Below, in pieces: positions 37,957 to 46,911 of a DNA stretch of 64,000 nucleotides. Within the stretch, counting starts at the first letter, position 1. Each line of letters begins with the position of its first letter. Made by a program: the position numbers and the translations under genes. Below the pieces are notes generated by a model. The model was not told the origin of the DNA. It worked only from the letters and a program-made list of their open reading frames with translations, and searched no databases. The DNA lies in contig OZ245829.1 of assembly GCA_965228625.1 (NCBI GenBank), positions 2,108,001-2,172,000 of the forward strand, given 5' to 3'. The stretch comes from UBA2767 sp965228625. Lineage in GTDB: Bacteria; Pseudomonadota; Alphaproteobacteria; Rhizobiales; Methyloligellaceae.

Positions 37957-38925
37957 TCAGGTGCGCGGCACCGAACCGCCCTGGCTCCGCGCCGCGCCGC
38001 CGCCGCCGCCGCCGTCCTTGAACGCTTCGCGGCTGATCTCGGCAAGTCCGGCAATCGATCCGATGACCGAGGACGCTTCGACGGGCAGCATCAGGACCTT
38101 CTGGTTCGGCGCCTTCGCCAGATCCTTCAGCGCATCGACATAGTTGTTGGCGACGAAATAGTTGATCGCCTGGACGTTACCGGCGGCGATCGCCGTCGAC
38201 ACCATCTCCGTCGCCTTGGCTTCCGCCTCCGCTTCGCGTTCGCGCGCTTCCGCGTCCCGGAACGCCGCCTCGCGCCGTCCTTCGGCCGCAAGAATCTGCG
38301 CCTGCTTGTCGCCCTCGGCTTTCAGGATTTCCGACTGCCGCTCACCCTCGGCGATCAGGATTTCGGCACGCTTGTCGCGCTCCGCCTTCATCTGTCGCGC
38401 CATCGCGTCCACCAGATCGCGCGGCGGATTGATGTCCTTGATTTCAATGCGCGTGACCTTGACGCCCCACGATCTAGTCGCTTCGTCGACGACGTCGAGC
38501 AACCGATGGTTGATCTCATCGCGTTTCGACAGCAGCTCGTCGAGATCCATCGATCCCATGACCGTCCGGATGTTGGTCATGGTCAGGTTGAGGATGGCGT
38601 TTTCCAGATTGTTGACCTCGTAACTCGCCTGTGCGGCATCGAGAACCTGGAAAAAGGTAACGCCGTCGACCTGCACCATGGCGTTGTCGCGGGTGATCAC
38701 TTCCTGGCTCGGGACGTTGAGGACCTGTTCCATCATGTTCATCTTGCTGCCGATGCGATCGATGAACGGAATGATCAGGCCGAGTCCGGGCGACAGGGCG
38801 CGCGTATACCGCCCGAAGCGCTCGATGGTGTAGGTGTACCCTTGGGGAACCGTCTTCACGCCGGCAATGATCGTCAGAACGATCAGGGCAACGACGACCA
38901 GGACGAAAATGTCAAAACCAAGCAT
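37957..38925 (-). CDS. SPFH/stomatin-like protein (QmcA-type)
   Basis: 322 aa. N-terminal membrane anchor (MLGFDIFVLVVVALIVLTIIAGV), SPFH/band 7 domain (VPQGYTYTIERFGRYTRALSPGL ... MGSMDLDELLSKRDEIN ... RIEIKDINPPRDL), a coiled-coil rich in Ala/Glu/Arg (about residues 185-245), and a C-terminal oligomerisation region ending in a Gly run. Such proteins form ring scaffolds in the inner membrane and interact with NfeD partners and FtsH-type proteases. ATG 38925 has a GGAGG site. Confidence 0.93.
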   Translation of the reverse strand: MLGFDIFVLVVVALIVLTIIAGVKTVPQGYTYTIERFGRYTRALSPGLGLIIPFIDRIGSKMNMMEQVLNVPSQEVITRDNAMVQVDGVTFFQVLDAAQASYEVNNLENAILNLTMTNIRTVMGSMDLDELLSKRDEINHRLLDVVDEATRSWGVKVTRIEIKDINPPRDLVDAMARQMKAERDKRAEILIAEGERQSEILKAEGDKQAQILAAEGRREAAFRDAEAREREAEAEAKATEMVSTAIAAGNVQAINYFVANNYVDALKDLAKAPNQKVLMLPVEASSVIGSIAGLAEISREAFKDGGGGGGAARSQGGSVPRT

Positions 38926-39305
38926 ATAGGCCTCCGGAAAAGGTCCCGGCGGGCGGCGGGACAATTTGGTTTTTCTTATACTTATCTAGGGTATAGCGAC
39001 GCCGAATATAAGTGCAATCGCGCCGCTCTGTGGACGAATCCGGGCAAATTCCGCCTTGCGCCCGTCTCGCGCCGTCACATCCGAAACGGCGGCATCTCAC
39101 GGCCACGCGGCATCGTTGCATCCGCATGCCGCGATACAACTGCACATTCCACAACCATAGATTGATTTACGTGATTTACTGCAACTAATGATATTTATTC
39201 GAATAGAAATACTCTTTCATTTTCCGCAATACTGTAGATCAGAAATCTTTTGTTTACGCGGTTAAATCAATGTGTCTTCAGGGGAATCAACCTGCGAGAC
39301 ATGTA
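38926..39305. other. Divergent intergenic region with AT-rich stretch
   Basis: 380 bases between the SPFH gene and the binding-protein gene. The stretch 39150-39290 is strongly AT-rich and probably holds the promoter of the binding protein. I see no FixK, CtrA or TGGTNACCA site and no gene. Confidence 0.4.
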
Positions 39306-40481
39306 ATGCGTACCAATATTCCAAGAACCTTGATTGCCACTGTAGCGTCCGCAAGCGCGGCGACGTTGCTGCCCGTTTCCGCTCACGCCGAAATGGGGGT
39401 CACGAAAGACAAGATCCTGTTCGGACAGGCTGCCGCGTTGGAGGGCCCGGCTGCCGCGCTCGGCCAGGGCATGCAACTTGGCATTCGTGCCGCCTTTGCC
39501 GAGGCCAACAGCAAGGGCGGCGTGCAAGGCCGCAAGCTGGAACTCAAGAGCTACAACGACAGTTACGAGCCCGAGGCCTCGATGGCCGCCGTCAAACGGT
39601 TGATCAAAACCGACAAGGTCTTTGCCCTGATCGGGCCCGTCGGGACGCCAACGTCCAAGGCTACCCAGCCGATGGCCACCAGGGCCAAGGTCCCGTTCAT
39701 CGGACCGTTCACGGGTGCGGGCTTCCTGCGCAATCACGAGTTCGGCAATGTCGCGAATGTACGGGCAACCTATGCGGCGGAGACCGAAGCCTGGATCAAG
39801 CACCTTACGGAAGATCTCGGGCATACCCGCATTGCCCTTCTCTACCAGGACGACGCGTTCGGCCGCGTCGGCCTCAAGGGCGTCACCGCGGCCCTGCAAC
39901 GGCGCAAGATGGAGCTCGTGGCCACCGGCACCTATACCCGCAACACGACCGCGGTGAAGTCGGCGCTGATCGACATCCGCCGCAAAAATCCGCAGGCGGT
40001 GGTCATGGTCGGGGCCTACAAGCCGATTGCCAAATTCATCAAGGTCGCCCGCTCGATTAATTTCAACCCGGCGTTTGTGAACATCTCGTTCGTCGGCTCG
40101 AAGGCGCTGGCCAAGGAACTCGGCGCCGACGGCACCGACGTCATCATTTCCCAGGTCGTGCCTTTCCCCTGGGAGACCTCGATTCCGCTCGTGAGGAACT
40201 ATCAGGCCGCGCTGAAGGCGCATGATGCGAAGGCCGAACCCGGTTTCGTTTCGCTCGAAGGCTACATGGTCGGCAAGCTCGCCATCATGACGCTGAAGAA
40301 CATGAAGGGCGATCTGACCCGTACGAACTTCATGAAAACGATCTGGGAAACCGGGACATACGACCTCGGCGGCGTGACCTTGAACTTCGGTGCCAAGGAC
40401 AACCAGGGCATGGACCAGGTGTTCATGACCCAGATCAACGCGGACGGCACATTCCGGCCGGTCGCCAAACTGACGATGTAA
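39306..40481 (+). CDS. LivK-like periplasmic substrate-binding protein without nearby transporter genes
   Basis: 391 aa. Signal peptide (RTLIATVASASAATLLPVSAHA) and the Peripla_BP_6 plan of branched-chain amino acid or amide binding proteins: ILFGQAAALEGPAAALGQGMQLGIRAAFAEANSKGGVQGRKLEL, LIGPVGTPTSKATQPMA, ALLYQDDAFGRVGLKGV, VVMVGAYKPIAKFI, GFVSLEGYMVGKL. No permease or ATPase genes are within 10 kb. Instead the next gene, 57 bases on and in the same direction, is a chemoreceptor, so it may be a receptor-feeding binding protein. The ligand is unknown. Confidence 0.85.
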   Translation: MRTNIPRTLIATVASASAATLLPVSAHAEMGVTKDKILFGQAAALEGPAAALGQGMQLGIRAAFAEANSKGGVQGRKLELKSYNDSYEPEASMAAVKRLIKTDKVFALIGPVGTPTSKATQPMATRAKVPFIGPFTGAGFLRNHEFGNVANVRATYAAETEAWIKHLTEDLGHTRIALLYQDDAFGRVGLKGVTAALQRRKMELVATGTYTRNTTAVKSALIDIRRKNPQAVVMVGAYKPIAKFIKVARSINFNPAFVNISFVGSKALAKELGADGTDVIISQVVPFPWETSIPLVRNYQAALKAHDAKAEPGFVSLEGYMVGKLAIMTLKNMKGDLTRTNFMKTIWETGTYDLGGVTLNFGAKDNQGMDQVFMTQINADGTFRPVAKLTM

Positions 40482-40538
40482 GCGCAAGCGTCGCGCATCA
40501 CACACCTGGTCAACCGATTTCGAACAAGGATCAAGCCG

Positions 40539-42743
40539 ATGTCCAACGATACAGAGTCCACCGGCAAACCCGCGGCGCCGGTCGAAGGCGCCAAGAAACC
40601 GGGCATCTTCGCCCTCAACGGCCGCAGCATGTTTGCCGGGCTCGGCGCATCACTCGGCATCAGATACAAGCTTTTCATTGCGCTCGGCGTTCTGACGCTT
40701 CTCACCATCATCTCCGCCGGTTCCGGCTTTTTCTCGCTTTCCAGCATCCGGTCGGACTTCGACGAGCTCGCCCAGAAGCGCATTGCCGCCGTGGCCGATG
40801 CGTCCACGCTGGCCGTACAGAGCAATCAGATCGCGACGGCCGCGGTTGAGATTTCCAAGGCACAGGACGAGTACGACCGCTCAAGCGCATTCGGCGATCT
40901 CAAGGGGATCGTCGAGACCATCAAGACGAGCACGGACAACGTGCTGAAGGAAAACCCGGGTTCGTCGGAAGCCAACGACCTGCTGTCCAGCGTCAACGCG
41001 CTGGAAGCCACTCTGGGACAGTTGGACGAGTCAACCCGTGCGCAGCTCGCCGCCAGCACGCGGCGGGAGGAGAATCTCTCCGAGCTGTTCCGCGAACATG
41101 CCGAGATTTCCCGGGCCTTCATTCCGATCATCGACGACGCCTATTTCGACGCGGCGATTGCCGGCGAGAGGATCGGCGAGTTCGGCAGCCCGGCTGCGGT
41201 CGCCGATCTGGGCAACAAGCTCGCCGCGCTGCGGGCAGGTCTGGAGGCCGATTCAAACTTCCACCAGTTGGTCGCCCTGATGGTCAAAGGCGCCCTGACG
41301 GACAATGAGGACGACATCATCCCGTTGCAGGACCGCATCAATGCGCTCGCGGCCCGGTTCGTAAAGTCGATCGACGCGCTTGGCGACGACAATCTGAAGG
41401 CGAAGCTGTTCGTGGTCACCGCCTTCGCCGACCCGCAAAGCGGTTTGCTCGCGGACCGGCGCGGCGAGCTCGACGCGGCGAGCAAGTCGAAGGTGATCGT
41501 CGAGGACATGTTCTTCCTGACCAATCAGCTCAGCAGTTCGATCGACTCGATGGTCGCGGCGCAGCGCAAGCAGGCGCAGGAAAGCGCAGGCCAGGTGCAC
41601 ACGCTGATCGCCACGAACCAGTCGCTGATGATCGGCGTCGGCATCGTCTCGCTTGCCATTGCGCTGTTCATCGCCCTGTTCATCGTCCACCGCGGCCTGA
41701 CCCTGCGGCTGGAGCGTCTCATCGACAACATGCAGACGCTGGCCAACGGCGATATCGAGACCGATTTCCCGCCCTCGACCAAGAAAGACGAGATCGGCGA
41801 CATGGCGCGTGCGGTCGAAGTGTTCCGCGAGAACGCGCGTGAGCGGGCGCGCCTCGCCTCGGTGAGCGAGAAGGAGCAGCTTGAACGCGAGCGGCGTCAG
41901 AAGCGCGTCGACGAACTGGTCTCGGAGTTCCGCGTTGCCATCGGCGACGTCCTGACGTCGGTCTCGGGCAATGTCGACGAGATGCAGACCACCGCGCAAC
42001 TGCTCACCAGCATCGCCGAGGATACGACCTCCAAGGCGGGCGGCGCCACGGACGCCTCGCAGGAAGCCTTCAGCAGCGTGCAGAACGTCGCCACGGCGAC
42101 GGAGGAGCTTTCAACCTCCATCGCCGAGATCACGCGTCAGGTTGAAGACGCGGCCGGTGTCGTCGGCGAAGCGGGCGAGAACGTCGAGGCGACGACGCAG
42201 AAGGTGTCGAGCCTCGCCTCGGCCGCCAACAAGATCGGCGACATCGTCACCATGATCCAGGACATCGCCGAGCAGACCAACCTGCTGGCCCTCAACGCCA
42301 CCATCGAGGCCGCGCGGGCCGGCGATGCGGGCAAGGGCTTCGCGGTCGTGGCCTCGGAGGTCAAAACCCTTGCCAACCAGACCGCGAAGGCGACCGAGGA
42401 GATTTCATCGCAGATCTCGGAAATCCAGTCGTCGACCGGTGACGCGGTCGGGGCCATCGAGGCCATTTCCACGACAATGGAGACGATCAGCAAATACACT
42501 GCATCGATCAACACGTCCGTGGAGCAGCAGAACGCGGCCACCAGCGAGATCAATTCAAGCGTTCATCAGGCCGCGACCAGCGCGCGCACCGTTTCGGAGA
42601 ACATGAACGGTCTCAGCGCGTCGGTATCGGAAACCACGCAATCGGCCGCGCAGGTCGAGCATGCCTCGACGAGCGTCGCCGACCAGGCCGACCGGCTGCG
42701 CAAGACGGTCGACAACTTCCTTGAGAAGGTGGCCGCAGCGTAA
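40539..42743 (+). CDS. Methyl-accepting chemotaxis protein
   Basis: 734 aa. Membrane helix 1 at about 44-64 (FIALGVLTLLTIISAGSGFF), a large all-helical periplasmic sensor region (about 70-355), helix 2 at about 365-385 (IGVGIVSLAIALFIALFIV), HAMP domain, and the signalling domain with the conserved tip around residues 565-605 (QDIAEQTNLLALNATIEAA, GKGFAVVASEVKTLA). No C-terminal NWETF-type pentapeptide for CheR/CheB tethering. Probably senses a small molecule directly or through the adjacent binding protein. No che genes are in the window. A strong terminator follows. Confidence 0.93.
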   Translation: MSNDTESTGKPAAPVEGAKKPGIFALNGRSMFAGLGASLGIRYKLFIALGVLTLLTIISAGSGFFSLSSIRSDFDELAQKRIAAVADASTLAVQSNQIATAAVEISKAQDEYDRSSAFGDLKGIVETIKTSTDNVLKENPGSSEANDLLSSVNALEATLGQLDESTRAQLAASTRREENLSELFREHAEISRAFIPIIDDAYFDAAIAGERIGEFGSPAAVADLGNKLAALRAGLEADSNFHQLVALMVKGALTDNEDDIIPLQDRINALAARFVKSIDALGDDNLKAKLFVVTAFADPQSGLLADRRGELDAASKSKVIVEDMFFLTNQLSSSIDSMVAAQRKQAQESAGQVHTLIATNQSLMIGVGIVSLAIALFIALFIVHRGLTLRLERLIDNMQTLANGDIETDFPPSTKKDEIGDMARAVEVFRENARERARLASVSEKEQLERERRQKRVDELVSEFRVAIGDVLTSVSGNVDEMQTTAQLLTSIAEDTTSKAGGATDASQEAFSSVQNVATATEELSTSIAEITRQVEDAAGVVGEAGENVEATTQKVSSLASAANKIGDIVTMIQDIAEQTNLLALNATIEAARAGDAGKGFAVVASEVKTLANQTAKATEEISSQISEIQSSTGDAVGAIEAISTTMETISKYTASINTSVEQQNAATSEINSSVHQAATSARTVSENMNGLSASVSETTQSAAQVEHASTSVADQADRLRKTVDNFLEKVAAA

Positions 42744-42770
42744 CGGCGTCCCCGGATCGGGGGGAAGACG

Positions 42771-42800
42771 AAACGGCCGGGCCCCACGCCCGGCCGTTTT
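42771..42800 (+). terminator. Rho-independent terminator after the chemoreceptor gene
   Basis: ACGGCCGGGC (42773-42782) and GCCCGGCCGT (42788-42797) form a perfect 10-bp stem with a loop of five, followed by TTT and flanked by AA on the left, so it could stop transcription in both directions. 28 bases after the stop codon. Confidence 0.85.
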
Positions 42801-42868
42801 GCATTCGGGAAGGCTCTAATTCCCGCAACGGTTTCCATCACGCCGGAAAACCTCTAAAAGCGCGTGCC

Positions 42869-44686
42869 ATGACCACCGGCAAACCAACACCGCTGTCGCG
42901 CATCCGCAACTTCTCGATCATTGCCCATATCGATCACGGCAAGTCGACCCTCGCCGACCGCATGATCCAGTATTGCGGCGGGCTCTCGGACCGGGAAATG
43001 AAGGAACAGGTGCTCGATTCCATGGAGCTGGAGCGCGAGCGCGGCATCACCATCAAGGCACAGACCGTCCGCCTCAACTACACGGCGAAGGACGGCGAGA
43101 CCTACGAGCTCAACCTGATCGACACACCTGGCCATGTGGACTTCGCCTACGAGGTGAACCGTTCGCTCGCCGCCTGCGAGGGCTCGCTGCTGGTCGTGGA
43201 CGCAAGCCAGGGCGTGGAGGCGCAGACCCTGGCCAACGTCTACCACGCGCTCGAGGTCGACCATGAGATCGTGCCGGTTCTCAACAAGATCGACCTGCCG
43301 GCCGCCGAGCCCGACCGCATCCGCCAGCAGGTCGAGGACGTGATCGGCCTCGACGCCACCGACGCGCTGGAGATCTCCGCCAAGACGGGCCAGGGCATCG
43401 AGGACGTTCTGGAGGCGATCGTCACCCGCCTGCCGCCGCCACAGGGCGACCCGGAGGCGCCGCTCAAGGCCATGCTGGTGGACAGTTGGTACGACCCCTA
43501 TCTCGGCGTGGTCGTTCTCGTGCGCGTCATCGACGGTGAACTGAAGAAGGGCCAAAAGGTCAAGCTGATGTCCACGGGCGCGACACACCTGATCGACCGC
43601 GTCGGCATCTTCCGGCCCAAGCAGGACATGACGGGCGTGCTGACCGCCGGCGAGATCGGCTTCTTCACCGCGGCGATCAAGGAGGTCGCCGACACCCGCG
43701 TCGGCGACACGGTGACCGACGAGAAAACCCCGTGCGCGGAGGCCCTGCCCGGCTTCCAGCCGGCGCAGCCGGTCGTGTTCTGCGGCCTGTTCCCGGCGGA
43801 CTCCGCCGACTTCGAGGATCTGCGCGAGGCCGTGGCACGGCTGCGCCTAAACGATGCGAGCTTCACCTTCGAGATGGAAACCTCCGCCGCGCTCGGCTTC
43901 GGCTTCCGCTGCGGCTTTCTCGGGCTGCTGCACCTGGAGATCATCCGCGAGCGGCTGGAGCGCGAGTTCGACATCGACCTCGTCACCACCGCGCCGTCGG
44001 TGATCTACAAGCTGTTCATGACCGACGGCACCGAAACCGAGCTGCACAACCCCGCCGACATGCCCGACCCGGTCAAGATCGACCATATGGAGGAGCCGTG
44101 GATCTCGGCGACGATCCTCGTCCCTGACGAATATCTCGGCGCCGTGCTGAAGCTGTGCGAGGACCGGCGCGGGCGGCAGAAGGAGCTGACCTATGCCGGC
44201 TCCCGCGCCATGGCGGTCTACGAGCTGCCGCTCAACGAGGTGGTGTTCGACTTCTACGACCGGCTGAAGTCCGTCTCGCGCGGCTACGCTTCGTTCGATT
44301 ACACGCTCACCGGCTACGAGCCCGGCGATCTCGTCAAGATGTCGATCCTCGTCAACGGCGAGCCGGTCGACGCGCTCTCCATGGTCGTGCACCGGGATCG
44401 GGCCGAGTCGCGCGGCCGCGCGCTGTGCGAGCGGCTGAAGGACCTCATTCCCCGCCACCTGTTCAAGATCCCGATCCAGGCGGCACTCGGCGGCAAGATC
44501 ATCGCGCGAGAGACCATCGGTGCCATGCGCAAGGACGTGACCGCCAAATGCTATGGCGGCGACGTCACCCGCAAGCGCAAGCTGCTTGAGAAGCAGAAGG
44601 CGGGCAAGAAGCGCATGCGCCAGTTCGGCAAGGTCGAGATCCCGCAGGACGCCTTCATCGCCGCGCTGCGGATGGACGGGGACTAG
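42869..44686 (+). CDS. lepA: Elongation factor 4 (LepA)
   Basis: 605-aa translational GTPase. G1 AHIDHGKSTLADRM, G2 RGITIK, G3 DTPGHVDF, G4 NKIDLP, and the C-terminal LepA-specific domain with RKDVTAKCYGGDVTRKRKLLEKQKAGKKRMRQFG. It back-translocates or stabilises stalled ribosomes under ionic or other stress. Full length; common stand-alone gene after a terminator. Confidence 0.97.
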   Translation: MTTGKPTPLSRIRNFSIIAHIDHGKSTLADRMIQYCGGLSDREMKEQVLDSMELERERGITIKAQTVRLNYTAKDGETYELNLIDTPGHVDFAYEVNRSLAACEGSLLVVDASQGVEAQTLANVYHALEVDHEIVPVLNKIDLPAAEPDRIRQQVEDVIGLDATDALEISAKTGQGIEDVLEAIVTRLPPPQGDPEAPLKAMLVDSWYDPYLGVVVLVRVIDGELKKGQKVKLMSTGATHLIDRVGIFRPKQDMTGVLTAGEIGFFTAAIKEVADTRVGDTVTDEKTPCAEALPGFQPAQPVVFCGLFPADSADFEDLREAVARLRLNDASFTFEMETSAALGFGFRCGFLGLLHLEIIRERLEREFDIDLVTTAPSVIYKLFMTDGTETELHNPADMPDPVKIDHMEEPWISATILVPDEYLGAVLKLCEDRRGRQKELTYAGSRAMAVYELPLNEVVFDFYDRLKSVSRGYASFDYTLTGYEPGDLVKMSILVNGEPVDALSMVVHRDRAESRGRALCERLKDLIPRHLFKIPIQAALGGKIIARETIGAMRKDVTAKCYGGDVTRKRKLLEKQKAGKKRMRQFGKVEIPQDAFIAALRMDGD

Positions 44687-44757
44687 GCCAGCTCATCGAG
44701 CGGGCCCACCCGGCCAAACGGTGCTACCGAGCGCGGTTGCGCCTACCGGCAAACTCC

Positions 44758-45267
44758 CTAGCAGCCGTGATACCGCAGGCAGCCGTAGTAGCTCCGGGTC
44801 CGGTATCCCCAGTTCGCCGCGCAGCGGTTGCGCCAACGCGTGCAGCGCCCGTAATAGGGCGCGTAGTATGGGCGATAGCCATAACGGGGACCGACGGCGA
44901 GCGGAATGCTAAGATAGATGCTCGGGCCGCGGTAGTAGCGGCGCTTGGAATAACGGCGGTTGTATTTGCGTCTCTTGGCGTAGCGGCGATTGCGCGCCTT
45001 TCGCCTTTTCTTGGCCTTCCGGGACCTGGCTTTGCGCTTCTTTTTGGCCTTCTTGCCCTTACGCACCTCCAACAGGTCCGCCGACGGCGCCGACGTGATG
45101 GCTTTCAACGGTTCGCCAAGGGTCTCCAGGGCCCCCGGCATCGCTCCGACGCTCGCCGCCACGGCCGAAGAGACATTGGCAAGAACGAGCAATATGAACG
45201 CCACGCCGCCGATGCAGCACGCGGCCAAGCGCGCCGGAAAACGAAAAGCCGGACTATCTTTGATCAT
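44758..45267 (-). CDS. Small secreted Lys/Arg/Tyr-rich protein
   Basis: 169 aa, unrecognised. Signal peptide (LAACCIGGVAFILLVLANVSSAVAA), then a very basic segment (about residues 70-110, RKGKKAKKKRKARSRKAKK and RRYAKRRKYNRRYSKRRYY) and a Tyr/Gly/Arg-rich C-terminus with four Cys (GRCTRWRNRCAANWGY, YYGCLRYHGC) that may make two disulfides. Such proteins are common in Rhizobiales but undefined. The start is chosen at ATG 45267, since GGAGG is 8 bases upstream; ATG 45273 is too close to it. Confidence 0.7.
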   Translation of the reverse strand: MIKDSPAFRFPARLAACCIGGVAFILLVLANVSSAVAASVGAMPGALETLGEPLKAITSAPSADLLEVRKGKKAKKKRKARSRKAKKRRKARNRRYAKRRKYNRRYSKRRYYRGPSIYLSIPLAVGPRYGYRPYYAPYYGRCTRWRNRCAANWGYRTRSYYGCLRYHGC

Positions 45268-45487
45268 GGACATCTCCTCCCCCCGACGCCCTTCTCGATA
45301 AGGGCATGCGGTTCTCCCCTACTGGTTGCTACGCAGAGCATGGGATCAACCTGTCGCACTGCGTCGCCTTGCCACGCCTGGGTACGTTAAACACAGAACG
45401 AAGCGCCAATGTGGCATGTTCGCGCGTCACTTGCGCACAGCGCCCCAATGCACGGAGATGAGGTGGTTCCCGGTCTCGGCGTTCGCT

Positions 45488-45865
45488 TCAGCGCATGCAG
45501 GGCTGTGCCTGGGCGCGGCAGCGCCAAACGCGCTTGTCGCGGTCATAGGCGCAGCGCATGGACCGCTTCCGGGCTTTCGCCCAGCTTCCGTATTTGCGCC
45601 CGTACTCGAAGACGGTGAAGTCGGACCATGCCTTGATCGCCTTGCGCCGGGAGCGGGCCTTGTTGCGGTCCGCGGCGTTGCCGGCATGGAGGTGGGTCTG
45701 GCCAAGCACGACGCGGCAGATCTTCCCGCCCGGAAGCTTCTTGCCGTAGTTGAGCCCAAAGTGCGGCCCAACGTCGAGGGCGTGCGCGGCGGGGCACGCC
45801 ATAAAAATCGCCGCGGTGAAGACCGCGGCGAGGATGCCGCATCGAAAATCGGACATTTTACGCAT
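45488..45865 (-). CDS. Small secreted basic protein, unknown
   Basis: 125 aa, unrecognised. Signal peptide (FRCGILAAVFTAAIFMACPAAHA) and a mature region with LDVGPHFGLNYGKKLPGGKICRVVLGQTHLHAGNAADRNKARSRRKAIKAW and a C-terminal FEYGRKYGSWAKARKRSMRCAYDRD with three or four Cys (KICRVV, MRCAYD, VWRCRA, QPCMR). The open frame extends far upstream to 46594 but that part is antisense to pcm and has no signal of coding. ATG 45865 and 45856 are both possible. Confidence 0.65.
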   Translation of the reverse strand: MRKMSDFRCGILAAVFTAAIFMACPAAHALDVGPHFGLNYGKKLPGGKICRVVLGQTHLHAGNAADRNKARSRRKAIKAWSDFTVFEYGRKYGSWAKARKRSMRCAYDRDKRVWRCRAQAQPCMR

Positions 45866-46042
45866 ACTCAGCCCTGATGGAGTTTTCAGCCCACGGAATG
45901 TATTGGAGGGAAATTCTTCCCATCTCACAACCCGAAAAGCCACGGATTTTGTAGGGTTTTTCGCCGCATGGTTAGCCGCCATGGTAAACCGGCGCGGCCC
46001 GCCCCATTGACGCGGCGGCCACCGCTTCGCAGACTTCGGATC

Positions 46043-46768
46043 ATGCGGATCCGGTCCCTCCTCGCTCTGGCGCTGTTCGCCGCCCCGCCCTGGGCGCTCG
46101 CCGACGTCCGCGAGGACGACCGCGCGTCCATGGTCGAAACCATCCGCGAATATGCCCGCCTCGATGAGAAGATGACCGGCCCGGGCGGCATTCCCGAGCC
46201 CGTGCTCGACGCCATGGCCCGGACCAAGCGTCACCTGTTCGTACCCGAACATGTCCGCACCTTCGCCTATGCCGACCGGCCCCTGCGCATCGGCCACGGC
46301 CAGACGATCTCGCAACCCTTCATCGTCGCGCTGATGACCCACCTGGCCGGGGTCGAGCCGGGCGACACGGTGCTGGAGATCGGCACCGGGTCCGGCTACC
46401 AGGCGGCGGTTCTCGCGCACCTCGTGAAAGAGGTCTGCACCATCGAGATCGTGGAGCCGCTGGGCGAAGAAGCCGCGAAACGGCTGAAGGAGCTCGGCTA
46501 TGAAAATGTGCGCGTGCGCGTCGGCGACGGCTACAAGGGCTGGCCCGAATGCGGGCCGTTCGACGCGGTTGTCGTCACCGCCGCGCTCGGCCACGTGCCG
46601 CCGCCGTTGCTGGAACAGCTCAAGGTCGGCGGCAAGCTCGTCATGCCGGTCGGCTCACCGGGCGCGGTCCAGCGCATGACAGTCGTCGAGAAGACCGGTC
46701 CCGACACGACCGAAAAACGCCACCACGGCCTCGTCCGCTTCGTGCCGTTCACAAGGGAGAGGGAGTGA
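46043..46768 (+). CDS. pcm: Protein-L-isoaspartate O-methyltransferase with signal peptide (exported PCM)
   Basis: 241 aa. The methyltransferase core has the PCM motifs: FVPEHVRTFAYADRPLRIGHGQTISQPFIVALM, the SAM site VLEIGTGSGYQAAVLA, VRVGDGYKGWPECGPFDAVVVTAA and LLEQLKVGGKLVMPVG. It repairs isoaspartyl residues in damaged proteins. The N-terminus, MRIRSLLALALFAAPPWALADV, is a clear signal peptide, so repair in the periplasm is predicted. The ATG at 46043 gives this; the longer frame from 45968 is a Pro/Arg-rich run unlike protein. Confidence 0.85.
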   Translation: MRIRSLLALALFAAPPWALADVREDDRASMVETIREYARLDEKMTGPGGIPEPVLDAMARTKRHLFVPEHVRTFAYADRPLRIGHGQTISQPFIVALMTHLAGVEPGDTVLEIGTGSGYQAAVLAHLVKEVCTIEIVEPLGEEAAKRLKELGYENVRVRVGDGYKGWPECGPFDAVVVTAALGHVPPPLLEQLKVGGKLVMPVGSPGAVQRMTVVEKTGPDTTEKRHHGLVRFVPFTRERE

Positions 46769-46911
46769 GGGGTGAAATCAATCGAAGGAGATACGAATTC
46801 AGATCCCTACTCGCGATGAGATCCTCCAGATGATGCTCGATAGGATGTACGCGCCCGCCAGACGGCCCTCTGCTCGCCAATGGTGACTTCAATTAAATGG
46901 GACCAATCAAG

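Noticed and set aside
45866..46594. N-terminal extension of the small secreted protein frame (antisense to pcm)
   Set aside because: The open frame runs on upstream but overlaps pcm in antisense; only the part after the signal peptide start at 45865 looks like protein.
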